From Sphingomonas sp. A2-49 (lineage in GTDB: Bacteria > Pseudomonadota > Alphaproteobacteria > Sphingomonadales > Sphingomonadaceae): a DNA stretch of 64,000 nt. The notes under the pieces are model-generated. The model searched no databases and was not told the origin of the DNA. It was given only the letters and a program-made list of their open reading frames with translations. A program made the translations under genes and the position numbers. Of this stretch, positions 1 through 8,341 are shown one piece after another. The DNA lies in contig NZ_JAJLPA010000016.1 of NCBI RefSeq assembly GCF_025548555.1, positions 1 through 64,000 on the forward strand. The letters are read 5' to 3'. Within the stretch, counting starts at the first letter, position 1. Every line of letters begins with the position of its first letter.

Positions 1-7
1 GGTTGCA

Positions 8-910
8 TCAGCGTGCCTCGGCCAGCGCTTCGGCGAGAAGCTGGAAATCCTTCTCGCGCGGCGACGCGCGCCGCCAGACGAGCGCGATCCGCCGCACGGC
101 ATTGTCCGCATCGAGCGGGCGCGCGACGATGCCGGTATGGTCGAGTATGCCGGCCTTCAGCGCCATTTCGGGCAGCATCGTCATGCCGAGCCCGTTGTCG
201 ACCATCTGCACGATCGTGTGGAGCGAGGTGCCGAGCATCGTCGCCTCGGCCCGCAGTTCGGGCCGGTTGCAGGCGGACAGCGCATGGTCCTTCAGGCAAT
301 GGCCGTCCTCGAGCAGCAGCAGCCGCGTCTCGTCGATCAGCGCGGCGGGGATCTTCGGCGGATCGCTCGGCATGTCCTGCGGCTGGTAGGCGACGAACAG
401 GCGATCGTCGAACAGCGGGTGCGACGCGACGTCGCCGCAGGCGAAGGGCAGGGCGAGCAGCACGCAATCGGTACGCCCGTTGTGCAGCCCCTCGCACGCC
501 GCGCCCGACGGTTCCTCGCGCAGGAACAGCTTGAGGTCGGGATAGTCGCGGCGCAGGCGGGGCAGGATATGGGGCAGCATGAACGGCGCGATCGTCGGGA
601 TGACGCTCATCCGCATCTCGCCCGACAGCGGCCGGCCGGCGGCGCGGGCGATATCGCCCAGTTCCTCCGCCTCGCGCAGCACGCGGCGCGCCTTGTCCGC
701 GATCCGGTCGCCGAGCGGCGTGAAGCGGACGACGCGCCGGGTACGCTCGACCAGCGTCACGCCGATCAGCGTCTCGAGCTCGCGCAGGCCCGCCGACAGC
801 GTCGACTGGGTGACGAAGCACGCTTCCGCAGCGCGGCCGAAATGGCCCGCGTCCTTCAGCGCGACGAGATACTGGAGCTGTTTGAGCGTGGGGAGATACG
901 TCGCCGCCAT
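8..910 (-). CDS. oxyR: OxyR-type LysR regulator, hydrogen-peroxide sensor
   Basis: LysR-family activator of 300 aa. The N-terminal winged helix (about residues 6-65) recognises DNA and the rest is the substrate-binding-like sensor domain. Two cysteines, C205 and C214, lie nine residues apart in a GHCLKDHALSAC stretch that matches the redox pair C199/C208 of E. coli OxyR, so disulfide-based peroxide sensing is expected. I chose the ATG at 910 because the family starts just before the LPTLKQLQYL helix; the frame stays open upstream to 979 but that part does not look like LysR. It is followed, after a repeat-rich gap, by the co-oriented ahpF and ahpC genes, its classic targets. Family assignment is strong; regulation of ahpC is inferred. 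Confidence 0.93.
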   Translation of the reverse strand: MAATYLPTLKQLQYLVALKDAGHFGRAAEACFVTQSTLSAGLRELETLIGVTLVERTRRVVRFTPLGDRIADKARRVLREAEELGDIARAAGRPLSGEMRMSVIPTIAPFMLPHILPRLRRDYPDLKLFLREEPSGAACEGLHNGRTDCVLLALPFACGDVASHPLFDDRLFVAYQPQDMPSDPPKIPAALIDETRLLLLEDGHCLKDHALSACNRPELRAEATMLGTSLHTIVQMVDNGLGMTMLPEMALKAGILDHTGIVARPLDADNAVRRIALVWRRASPREKDFQLLAEALAEAR

Positions 911-1084
911 GCGCGGGGCGATAGAGGCGCCGCGGGGGAGGCGCCACCCCCAATCCTGCGCTTTTGCGGTGGGCACCACAGCGGCGCGGGGGATCTCGTT
1001 CGCCTCTGGTACGGCGGACGGGCAGCCACGGGCGGTAATCCCGCAGTGCTGTGCCCATCATTCGCAGGTGCGGATCGCGGAACG

Positions 1085-1258
1085 TCATTCCTCCCCGGTA
1101 CGGGGAGGGGGACCGCCCGGCGCAGCCGGGAGTGGAGGGGCAGTCGCGGGCAATGGTCCGGCTGGGCTGCCCATCCGCCATTCGCTGGCGCGAACGGTCC
1201 CCTCCCCTGCGAAAGCAGGGGAGGAATTGCGGGGATCGTTCCCCTGCGGAAGGGAGGG
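1085..1258. repeat. GC-rich intergenic hairpin repeats between oxyR and ahpF
   Basis: The 348-base gap between oxyR and ahpF holds no convincing gene. It contains a perfect 8-bp stem at 1090-1108 (CCTCCCCG, loop GTA), a perfect 10-bp stem at 1201-1224 (CCTCCCCTGC with a GAAA tetraloop) and further CCCCTCC/GGAGGGG copies. The pattern resembles the CTCCCC...GGGGAG intergenic repeats scattered through sphingomonad genomes. They may work as terminators or REP-like elements; which one cannot be told here. Confidence 0.6.
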
Positions 1259-2845
1259 CTATTCCGCCGCTTCTTCCCAGTCGTGGGTTTCCTCGGCGGG
1301 CATGCGGATCAGATGGTCGAACGCCGACAGCGCCGCCTTCGACCCTTCGCCCATGGCGATCACGATCTGCTTGAAGGGCACCGTCGTCGCATCGCCCGCC
1401 GCGAACACGCCGGGCAGCGACGTCTGGCCGCGATGGTCGACCTCGATCTCGCCGCGCGGGCTGAGCGCGATCGCACCGGCGAGCCATTCGGTGTTGGGCA
1501 CGAGCCCGATCTGCACGAACACGCCCTCCAGATCGATACGGTGCACGCTGTCGCGGTTGCGATCGCGATAGGACAGGCCGGTCACCCGGTCGCCGTCGCC
1601 GTCCACCTCAATGGTTTGCGCGGAGGTGACGATGCGGACGTTGGGAAGGCTGGCGAGCTTGCGCTGAAGTACCGCGTCGGCGCGCAGTTCCGCATCATAT
1701 TCGATCAGCGTGACGTGCGCGACGATGCCGGCGAGGTCGATCGCCGCCTCGACTCCCGAATTGCCGCCGCCGATCACCGCGACGCGCTTGCCCTTGTACA
1801 GCGGCCCGTCGCAATGCGGGCAATAGGCGACGCCCTTGTTGCGATAGGCGTCCTCGCCCGGCACGTTCATCTGCCGCCAGCGCGCGCCCGGGGACAGGAT
1901 GACGGTGCGCGCACGCAGCGACGCGCCGTTCGCCAGCGCGACCGTGTACAGCCCGTCGGGCCCGGCCGGGACCAGCCGCTCGGCGCGCTGCAGGTTCATG
2001 ATGTCGACGTCATAGTCGCGCACATGGCGTTCGAGGTCGGCGACGAGCTTCGGCCCCTCGGTGTGCGAGACGGAGATGAAATTCTCGATCGCCATCGTGT
2101 CGAGCACCTGCCCGCCGAAGCGTTCGGCGACGATGCCGGTGCGGATGCCCTTGCGCGCGGTGTAGATCGCCGCCGCCGCGCCCGCCGGCCCGCCGCCGAC
2201 GACCAGCACGTCGAACGCATCCTTCTGCGCGATCTTCGCCGCGGCGCGGGCGGGCGCATCGGTGTCGAGCCGCGCGACGATCTGTTCGAGCTCCATCCGG
2301 CCCTGTCCGAACACCTCGCCGTTCAGGAAGATCGTCGGCACCGCCATCACCTTGCGGTCCGCGACCTCGTCCTGGAACAGGCCGCCGTCGATCGCGGTGT
2401 GGGTGACGCGGGGGTTGAGCACCGCCATCAGGTTGAGCGCCTGCACCACGTCGGGGCAGTTCTGGCACGACAGCGAGAAATAGGTTTCGAAGTGGAAGCT
2501 GCCCTCCAGCGCCTCGACCTGCGCGATCAGCTCCTGCGCGGCCTTCGAGGGATGGCCGCCGACCTGGAGCAGCGCCAGCACCAGCGAGGTGAATTCATGC
2601 CCCATCGGCAGGCCGGCGAAGCGCACGCCGATGTCGGTGCCGACGCGGCGGATCATGAAGCTCGGCTTGCGACGGTCGTCCGCGGCGACGACGGCGATGC
2701 TGTCCGACAGCGCCGCGATCTCGTCGACCAGCTCGCCCATCTGGCGCGACTTGGCGTCGTCGCCCAGGCTCGTCACCAGCTCGATCGGCTGGCGGATGTT
2801 GACCAGATAGGCCTTCAGCTGCTGCGTCAGATTGGCGTCGAGCAT
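1259..2845 (-). CDS. ahpF: Alkyl hydroperoxide reductase subunit F
   Basis: FAD-dependent NADH:peroxiredoxin oxidoreductase, 528 aa, the usual AhpF length; it re-reduces AhpC in the cytoplasm. The N-terminal double-thioredoxin domain carries the CQNC dithiol (C127, C130). It is followed by an FAD-binding GGGPAG motif near residue 220, the CPHC redox centre near 350, the NAD-binding GGGNSG motif and the C-terminal AAGD FAD motif. The start at 2845 (MLDANL...) fits the family; the open frame further upstream is Arg-rich and not protein-like. It lies downstream of ahpC on the same strand, separated by two strong hairpins, so it is probably co-transcribed at a lower level. Confidence 0.96.
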   Translation of the reverse strand: MLDANLTQQLKAYLVNIRQPIELVTSLGDDAKSRQMGELVDEIAALSDSIAVVAADDRRKPSFMIRRVGTDIGVRFAGLPMGHEFTSLVLALLQVGGHPSKAAQELIAQVEALEGSFHFETYFSLSCQNCPDVVQALNLMAVLNPRVTHTAIDGGLFQDEVADRKVMAVPTIFLNGEVFGQGRMELEQIVARLDTDAPARAAAKIAQKDAFDVLVVGGGPAGAAAAIYTARKGIRTGIVAERFGGQVLDTMAIENFISVSHTEGPKLVADLERHVRDYDVDIMNLQRAERLVPAGPDGLYTVALANGASLRARTVILSPGARWRQMNVPGEDAYRNKGVAYCPHCDGPLYKGKRVAVIGGGNSGVEAAIDLAGIVAHVTLIEYDAELRADAVLQRKLASLPNVRIVTSAQTIEVDGDGDRVTGLSYRDRNRDSVHRIDLEGVFVQIGLVPNTEWLAGAIALSPRGEIEVDHRGQTSLPGVFAAGDATTVPFKQIVIAMGEGSKAALSAFDHLIRMPAEETHDWEEAAE

Positions 2846-2884
2846 GATGGAATTCCTGAAATGCGGGCGTCGTAGAGGGCAGGC

Positions 2885-2949
2885 GCGCCGCCCCGTTGCG
2901 AAGGGGCGGCGCGGCAGGGTCCGGCGCCCGCGCGGTGCGGGCGCCGGAC
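2885..2949. promoter_or_regulatory. Two strong hairpins between ahpC and ahpF
   Basis: Two perfect inverted repeats fill the 110-base gap: a 10-bp stem (2885-2894 with 2903-2912) and a 13-bp stem (2919-2931 with 2937-2949, loop GCGGT). Neither is followed by a T run in the direction of transcription. They look like partial terminators or RNA-stabilising structures that let ahpC exceed ahpF. Confidence 0.65.
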
Positions 2950-2955
2950 GTCGCG

Positions 2956-3519
2956 TCAGATCTTGCCGACGAGGTCGAGACTGGGGGCGAGCGTCTCTTC
3001 GCCCTCTTCCCACTTGGCCGGGCACACCTCACCCGGGTGCGCGGCGATGTACTGCGCGGCCTTGATCTTGCGCAGCAGCTCGGCGGCGTTGCGGCCGACG
3101 CCTTCCGAGGTCACCTCGACCAGCTGGATCGTGCCCTCCGGATCGATCACGAACGTGCCGCGATCGGCCAGGCCCTGACCTTCGCGCAGAATGTCGAAGT
3201 TGCGGCTGATCGCGTGGCTCTGGTCGCCCAGCATGTAATAGTTGATCTTGCCGATCGCCGGCGAGCTGTCGTGCCACGCCTTGTGGCTGAAGTGGGTGTC
3301 GGTCGACACGCTGTACACCTCGACGCCCATCTTCTGGAGCGTCGGATAGACGTCGGCGAGGTCCTCGAGCTCGGTCGGGCAGACGAAGGTGAAGTCGGCC
3401 GGATAGAAGAAGAATACCGCCCATTTGCCGAGCACGTCGGCATCGCCGACGCTGACGAACTTGCCCTGGCGATACGCCTGGGTGGTGAAGGGCTTCAGCT
3501 TGCTGCCGATGAGGGACAT
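2956..3519 (-). CDS. ahpC: Alkyl hydroperoxide reductase AhpC (2-Cys peroxiredoxin)
   Basis: Typical 2-Cys peroxiredoxin of 187 aa that reduces H2O2, organic peroxides and peroxynitrite. The peroxidatic cysteine C47 sits in the FTFVCPTE motif and the resolving cysteine C166 in [10 protein letters not shown]. Length and both motifs match E. coli AhpC almost end to end. It is first in the ahpCF unit, with its reductase AhpF downstream. A sigma70-like promoter and a candidate OxyR site lie just upstream, in keeping with OxyR control. Confidence 0.97.
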   Translation of the reverse strand: MSLIGSKLKPFTTQAYRQGKFVSVGDADVLGKWAVFFFYPADFTFVCPTELEDLADVYPTLQKMGVEVYSVSTDTHFSHKAWHDSSPAIGKINYYMLGDQSHAISRNFDILREGQGLADRGTFVIDPEGTIQLVEVTSEGVGRNAAELLRKIKAAQYIAAHPGEVCPAKWEEGEETLAPSLDLVGKI

Positions 3520-3549
3520 GATCGCGTCTCCGGTGGAATGGATGAACGC

Positions 3550-3617
3550 GGGATATGGGGTGTCATGCCGCAGTGCAAAATCAATCTCTTTCCGCGACGT
3601 GATCGCCTGAGACGATC
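3550..3617 (-). promoter_or_regulatory. ahpC promoter with candidate OxyR site
   Basis: On the minus strand a -35 TTGCAC (3578-3573) and a -10 TATCCC (3555-3550) are 17 bp apart, about 30 bases before the ahpC ATG. Upstream lies GATCG-N7-CGATC (3601-3617), with the 7-bp spacing of OxyR half-site pairs. The promoter is seen; OxyR binding is inferred. Confidence 0.5.
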
Positions 3618-3661
3618 AGCAGCGAAAAGAGTGACTTAGCGGACCAAGGGCAGCCGCAATT

Positions 3662-4435
3662 TCACTTCGCGAACGCGGCATAGACCGACCAGGCACTGGT
3701 CAGCGTCAGCAGCACGCCGACCAGCGCCATCAGCTGGCGGGTCGGCACCCGCTTGGCGAGCACGCCGCCGATCGGCGCCGCGACCAGCCCGCCGATGAGG
3801 ATACCCAGCGTATGGACGGTGAACGCCGACCAGCCGATCGCGATGAAGAACGTCACCGACGCGGTCGCGGTCAGGAAGAATTCGGCGGTGTTGACGGTCC
3901 CGATCGTGTGCCGCGGCGTCGCCCCCTGGATCAGCAGGTTGCTCGTCACCACCGGCCCCCAGCCGCCGCCACCGGCCGCGTCGAGGAACCCGCCGACGAG
4001 GCCCAGCGGCGCGATCACGCGCGGCTTGCGCGGCTCGATCGTGCCCTTCACGGCGCGGAACAGAAGGTAGAGCCCGATGCAGGCGAGGTAGAGCATCACG
4101 AACGGCCGCGCGACCGAGGCGTCGATGTTCGACAGCAGCGTCGCGCCCAAAATCGCGCCGATCATGCCGGGGATGACCAGCCGCCGGAACAGCTTCCAGT
4201 CGACGTTGCGATGCGCGATGTGGCTGATGCCCGACGCGGCGGTGGTGAAGGTCTCGACCGCGTGCACGCTGGCGGAGGCGACCGCCGGCGGCACGCCCAT
4301 CACCGTCACCAGCAGCGTCGAGTTGATGACGCCGAACGCCATGCCCAGCGCACCGTCGACGACCTGCGCGGCGAAACCGATCGCGATGAACGGCACCACC
4401 TGGCTCCAGTCGATGGCGGTGAGGAAATCTGGCAT
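3662..4435 (-). CDS. TauE/SafE-family membrane permease
   Basis: Polytopic inner-membrane protein of 257 aa with about seven to eight hydrophobic segments and the Gly-rich N-terminal repeat typical of the TauE/SafE (DUF81) family (start MPDFLTAIDW, then QVVDGALGMAFG). Relatives export sulfite, sulfoacetate or other organosulfur anions. The divergent neighbour is cysE, a serine acetyltransferase gene, which fits a sulfur theme, but substrate and direction cannot be read from sequence. Confidence 0.85.
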   Translation of the reverse strand: MPDFLTAIDWSQVVPFIAIGFAAQVVDGALGMAFGVINSTLLVTVMGVPPAVASASVHAVETFTTAASGISHIAHRNVDWKLFRRLVIPGMIGAILGATLLSNIDASVARPFVMLYLACIGLYLLFRAVKGTIEPRKPRVIAPLGLVGGFLDAAGGGGWGPVVTSNLLIQGATPRHTIGTVNTAEFFLTATASVTFFIAIGWSAFTVHTLGILIGGLVAAPIGGVLAKRVPTRQLMALVGVLLTLTSAWSVYAAFAK

Positions 4436-4606
4436 CGGCGCGCGTAACTCCGCAAGGCGCGGGAAGGTCCGCCCGGCCTTACCTGCACGTCCGGATCAAT
4501 CCCGACAACAAAGCTGGGCTTTGCCCGCGCCAAGCTGCGGCGGCGCGGGCATGGAAATCGGCGGGCGGAGCGATTACATGCGGCGGGGTTTGAAGGGATA
4601 TGGTGG

Positions 4607-5299
4607 ATGTTCGGACGGCTCGGCGCCTATCTCGATTCGATCAGGGCGCGCGATCCGGCCCCGCATTCCCGGGCGGAGATCCTGCTGTATCCCGGCGTCT
4701 GGGCGCTGGGGCTCCACCGCGTGGCGCATCGGCTGTACCGGCGCCGGCTGTTCTTCCTCGCCCGGCTGGTCAACCACATCGCGCGCGGCTGGACCGCGAT
4801 CGACATCCATCCGGGCGCGAAGATCGGCCGCAATTTCTTCATCGACCACGGCTTCGTCGTGATCGGCGAAACGGCGGAGATCGGCGACGACGTCACTATC
4901 TACCAATGCGTGACGCTCGGCGGGACCAGCCCCGACAACGGGGTCGCGGGCAAGCGCCATCCGACGCTGGCCGACGGTGTCATCATCGGGTCGGGCGCAC
5001 AGGTGCTGGGGCCGATCCTGGTGGCATCGCGCGCGCGCGTCGGCGCCAATGCGGTGGTGACGCGCGACGTGCCCGAAGGCGCGGTGATGGTCGGCATCCC
5101 GGCGCGCGCGACGATGGTGGAGGGCGGCGCGGCGACGGTGCCGAGCCGCTTCGTCCCCTATGGCACGCCGTGCAGCGAGATGTTCGACCCCGCCACGCAG
5201 AAGATGGAGATCATGCGCTGCGAACTCGAATCGATGCGCAAGCGGCTCGACGCGCTGCTCGCCGAGCAATCGCCCGAAGCGGAGCGTGACCGCGCCTGA
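4607..5299 (+). CDS. cysE: Serine O-acetyltransferase (EpsC-type CysE)
   Basis: Acetylates L-serine with acetyl-CoA to O-acetylserine, the first committed step of cysteine synthesis. The 230-aa protein is the short form with an abbreviated N-terminal helical domain. The left-handed beta-helix contains the family block HPGAKIGRNFFIDH (about residues 67-80), GETAEIGDDV and CVTLGGT. The C-terminal tail is long and charged. The stop codon overlaps the next start by one base (TGATG), so translation is probably coupled to the DUF2794 gene. Confidence 0.93.
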   Translation: MFGRLGAYLDSIRARDPAPHSRAEILLYPGVWALGLHRVAHRLYRRRLFFLARLVNHIARGWTAIDIHPGAKIGRNFFIDHGFVVIGETAEIGDDVTIYQCVTLGGTSPDNGVAGKRHPTLADGVIIGSGAQVLGPILVASRARVGANAVVTRDVPEGAVMVGIPARATMVEGGAATVPSRFVPYGTPCSEMFDPATQKMEIMRCELESMRKRLDALLAEQSPEAERDRA

Positions 5300-5637
5300 T
5301 GGGTATCGTCACGCCGTTTCCCCATGCCGCCCCGCCCGCGCAGGTCGGGTTCGAGCGCGCCGAGCTCAACCGTATCCTCGACCTGTATGGCCGGATGGTC
5401 GCCGCGGGGCATTGGAAGGATTATGCGATGGATCTGGGCAAGGACGCCGCGGTCTTCGCCGCGTTCCGTCGCGCCGCCGAACGCCCCGAGTTCCGCATCG
5501 AGAAGCGCCCGGCGCTGCGCGGGCGGCAGGGGCAGTGGGCGCTGATCGGCGAACAGGGCATGGTGCTGAAGCGCGGCCATGAGCTGGGTCCGGTGCTCGC
5601 ACCGGTCGAACGGCGGCTGATGAAGCTGGTCGACTGA
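5299..5637 (+). CDS. DUF2794 family protein
   Basis: Soluble 112-aa protein matching the alphaproteobacterial DUF2794 family (RILDLYGRMVAAG, WKDYAMDLGKDAAVFAAFRR and RIEKRP blocks). No enzymatic motif or signal is visible and the function is unknown. Its ATG overlaps the cysE stop, so the two form a unit that ends at the strong hairpin just downstream. Confidence 0.85.
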   Translation: MGIVTPFPHAAPPAQVGFERAELNRILDLYGRMVAAGHWKDYAMDLGKDAAVFAAFRRAAERPEFRIEKRPALRGRQGQWALIGEQGMVLKRGHELGPVLAPVERRLMKLVD

Positions 5638-5665
5638 GCGTCCCCCGGCACCGGCCGGGGGACGC
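5638..5665. terminator. Bidirectional terminator hairpin
   Basis: A perfect 11-bp stem (GCGTCCCCCGG with CCGGGGGACGC, loop CACCGG) sits between the convergent DUF2794 gene and the membrane-protein gene. There is no long T run, so Rho-independence is only probable. Confidence 0.65.
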
Positions 5666-5671
5666 GGATCG

Positions 5672-6697
5672 TCACGCCACCGCGACTGGGGGCAGGCGAT
5701 GGCGCAGCGACTGCGACAGCGCGGTGACCACCGCACGCCGCATCGGCTGCCAGAACGCCGACAGGCTGAGCAGCGCCGATCCGATCACGAACGCGGTCAG
5801 CGCCGCACCCAGTTCGATCGCGCCCGCGCTGCGGAACAGGGCGTAGAGCGCCGCCAGCACGTAGACGAGGCCGGACACGAGCAGCGCGCGGCGGTCGACC
5901 GCCAGCGCGACCGCGGCGAAGCAGAGGTAGAGCGCCAGCACGACCAGCGCCTTGCCCGCGCCGATGTCGCCCGCGAACACGCCGAGCATCTGGAAGATCG
6001 AATGTGCGATCATCGGCGCGGCGGCGAGGTGCAGCCAGAAGGCGACGTCGGCGCGCCGCGTCTTGCGTTCGGTGTCGCTCATGTCCCAGCGCATGGCGAC
6101 CGCGAACACCGCCAGCCCGCCGATCAGCAGCAGCGGCCAGACCGCCTGCCTGATGTCCGGGATCGCGGCGACGACGAGTCCGATGCCGGTCGCGACCAGC
6201 GCCGCCGCCCCCGCCGCGACCGTGATCGGCACCATGAACCGGCGCCAGTGCAGCCACGCCGCGCCCGCGGAACAGAGCCCGATGGCCGCGGCGGCGAGCG
6301 CGCCGGCGCGTCCGTCGATGTCCGGCGCGATCGTTTCGACCAGCCCGATCAACCCGCCGGCGACGCCCCCGACGAAGGCGACCAGCAGCAGGATGCTCGG
6401 CAGCGCCATGCGGCGGCGCGCGGTGAAATATTCTGCGAGGGCCCAGGCCGCGGCGGCGACCAGCGCACCGCCCGCAGGCTTCGCGATCGACAGGCCGATC
6501 TGTCCCACCGCGACGAGCAGCAGTACGATCGCGATCGAGACGAAGATGTCGTTGAATCCGGTCAGCAGCCGGAAATGTTCCTCGTCCACTGCCGGCGTCG
6601 CGTGGCTCGCGGCGACGTGGCGGCGCAGCGCGGCGGCGGCGTCGGGCGAGATCGCCCCCGCCGTCACCGCGCCATCGATGTCGCTTTCGCTGTACAT
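5672..6697 (-). CDS. Multi-pass membrane protein of unknown function
   Basis: 341-aa integral membrane protein. A short soluble N-terminus (about 55 residues, including SPDAAAALRRHV) is followed by roughly nine to ten hydrophobic helices up to the C-terminus. The layout recalls the DUF2157/DUF4401 group of membrane proteins, which often start with such a small helical domain, but I see no diagnostic motif and assign no function. It stands alone, convergent with cysE-DUF2794. Confidence 0.8.
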   Translation of the reverse strand: MYSESDIDGAVTAGAISPDAAAALRRHVAASHATPAVDEEHFRLLTGFNDIFVSIAIVLLLVAVGQIGLSIAKPAGGALVAAAAWALAEYFTARRRMALPSILLLVAFVGGVAGGLIGLVETIAPDIDGRAGALAAAAIGLCSAGAAWLHWRRFMVPITVAAGAAALVATGIGLVVAAIPDIRQAVWPLLLIGGLAVFAVAMRWDMSDTERKTRRADVAFWLHLAAAPMIAHSIFQMLGVFAGDIGAGKALVVLALYLCFAAVALAVDRRALLVSGLVYVLAALYALFRSAGAIELGAALTAFVIGSALLSLSAFWQPMRRAVVTALSQSLRHRLPPVAVA

Positions 6698-6788
6698 GGC
6701 CTTCCTCCCTTGTTGACCGGAAGGCGGTACCAGCTGTGTATTATGGAATCAATACACCTGTCGCGAGCGCGGAAGGGAGGCAGGGGTG

Positions 6789-7694
6789 TCAACCGCCTTG
6801 CAGGAGCTTACCGATCGACATCGACTGTTCCGCGCCCGTCCGCGGCACGATTTCGTCCGTGCGGTCCGCGATCGCTGCCCAATGCGCGGCGACGCCTTCG
6901 GGCGACAGGTCGTCGCCGGTGAGCAGCGCGCCCCTGGTCAGCGTGACGTAGGACGTCTGGAACGCGCCCGCGCCGGCGCCGAGGATGACGTTGGTCGGCG
7001 CGTCCTCGCTGACCAGATACAGCGCGCCCGGCGCGACCTTTTCGGGCGCGAACGCCTTGAACGCGGCGTCGGGGAACAGGTCTTCGGTCATGCGGGTGCC
7101 CGCGGTCGGTGCGATCGTGTTGACGCGGATGTTGTTCTTCGCGCCTTCGATGCTGAGCGTCTTGGTCAGGCCGGCGAGGCCCATCTTGGCGGCGCCGTAG
7201 TTCGCCTGGCCGAAATTGCCGAACAGTCCGGTCGACGAGGCCGTCATCAGCACGCGGCCGTAATTCTGGTCGCGGAACGTCTCCCAGCATGCCTTGGTGG
7301 CGAAGGCGGACCCGATCAGATGGACGCGGACGACGAATTCGAAATCGGCCGGATCCATCTTGGCAAAGGTCTTGTCGCGCAGCACGCCGGCATTGTTGAT
7401 GAGGATGTGGACGCCGCCCCAGGCTTCCTTCGCCTTGGCGACCATCTCCGCCATCTGATCGAAATCGGCGACATTGCCGCCGTTCGACATCGCCTCGCCG
7501 CCCGCCGCGCGGATCTCCTCGACCACCGCCAGTGCGGCGTCGGAATGGCCGGTGCCGTCGCGCGCCCCGCCGAGGTCGTTGACCACCACCCGCGCGCCAC
7601 GCCGCGCCAGTTCGAGCGCATAGTGGCGACCGAGGCCCCCGCCGGCACCGGTCACGATGGCGACGCGGCCATCGAAGCGAATGGGATTGGACAT
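6789..7694 (-). CDS. Short-chain dehydrogenase/reductase
   Basis: NAD(P)-dependent SDR of 301 aa. It has the Rossmann TGAGGGLG cofactor motif near residue 16, NNAG near 100, and the catalytic Ser (TASSTG) and YGAAK triad around residues 155-170. The block RVVVNDLGG with a following DGTG and the length resemble the dehydrogenase part of peroxisomal multifunctional enzyme type 2, suggesting a 3-hydroxyacyl-CoA or steroid-type substrate. That is inference. Its Shine-Dalgarno GGAG lies inside the 3' arm of the hairpin immediately upstream. Confidence 0.88.
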   Translation of the reverse strand: MSNPIRFDGRVAIVTGAGGGLGRHYALELARRGARVVVNDLGGARDGTGHSDAALAVVEEIRAAGGEAMSNGGNVADFDQMAEMVAKAKEAWGGVHILINNAGVLRDKTFAKMDPADFEFVVRVHLIGSAFATKACWETFRDQNYGRVLMTASSTGLFGNFGQANYGAAKMGLAGLTKTLSIEGAKNNIRVNTIAPTAGTRMTEDLFPDAAFKAFAPEKVAPGALYLVSEDAPTNVILGAGAGAFQTSYVTLTRGALLTGDDLSPEGVAAHWAAIADRTDEIVPRTGAEQSMSIGKLLQGG

Positions 7695-7697
7695 GGA

Positions 7698-7729
7698 AAA
7701 GGCGCTCCTCGTACCCGTGGAGCGCCTTT
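7698..7729 (-). terminator. Terminator-like hairpin abutting the SDR start
   Basis: A perfect 11-bp stem (AAAGGCGCTCC with GGAGCGCCTTT, 10-base loop) reads into TTTT on the minus strand, so it should end the upstream Pro/Ala-rich gene. Its 3' arm also contains the only GGAG ahead of the SDR ATG at 7694. Confidence 0.7.
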
Positions 7730-7783
7730 CCCTAAACGTTAAGTAGCATCTGGCAACCGGCTTTGCCGGCCGCCGTCAGCGGC

Positions 7784-8218
7784 TCACTTGCCGCCGCGCT
7801 GCATGCACTTGTCGTACTGACCCTTCTTGCAGATCGGGTACTTCGCCAGCGGTGCCGGGGCGGGATAGGCCTCGGCCGGCGACGGCGCGGGACGGAATGT
7901 GGGCTGAACCCCCGCTGTGGGCGTGCCGGTCACCGCCGAACCGGTCGGGGCGTAACCGCCGACGGGATCACCCGAACCGGTCGCCATCGGCGCCGGCGTA
8001 CCGGCCTGCGGCATCGGTGCGGCGGGCGCTGGCGCGGCCGGATCGGCTGGTGCCATCGCAGGGTCGCCCGCGGCCGGCGCCGCTGCCGGATCGGCAGGCG
8101 CGGTGGCGGGGTCGGCGGGTGCGGTCTGCGCATCGGCGGGCGGCGGTGGCGGCGGCGTGGTCTGCGCCAGAACCGGGGCGGCGATCAGGGCCGTGGCGGC
8201 TAGCAGAATGAGCTTCAT
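7784..8218 (-). CDS. Pro/Ala-rich secreted protein of unknown function
   Basis: 144-aa protein with a clear Sec signal peptide (MKLILLAATALIAAPVLA, cut before QT). A low-complexity stretch of Pro, Ala, Asp and Thr follows (about residues 20-85, recurring ADPA units), then a tail with two cysteines (YPICKKGQYDKCMQ). The composition suggests an extended periplasmic linker or surface protein. No known domain is recognised. The hairpin downstream probably ends its transcript. Confidence 0.7.
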   Translation of the reverse strand: MKLILLAATALIAAPVLAQTTPPPPPPADAQTAPADPATAPADPAAAPAAGDPAMAPADPAAPAPAAPMPQAGTPAPMATGSGDPVGGYAPTGSAVTGTPTAGVQPTFRPAPSPAEAYPAPAPLAKYPICKKGQYDKCMQRGGK

Positions 8219-8341
8219 CGCGGGGTCTCCTTTGGAATCTCATGCGCCGAATGGCTTCGACACCCCCGCCCAACGCCCGATGCGGTATTTTTCTCCGTCG
8301 TTTCGTATGCGATTCTATCCGGCCCCGTCCCGGCGGGCAGG

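Noticed and set aside
1201-1224. Possible CRISPR-like or spacer repeat in the oxyR-ahpF gap
   Set aside because: The repeats are hairpins of unequal length without regular spacing, so not a CRISPR array. None is found elsewhere in the window.
137-2875. 912-codon plus-strand frame opposite oxyR and ahpF
   Set aside because: Composition is Arg/Gln/His/Asp-rich without domains, while the opposite strand encodes clear OxyR and AhpF.
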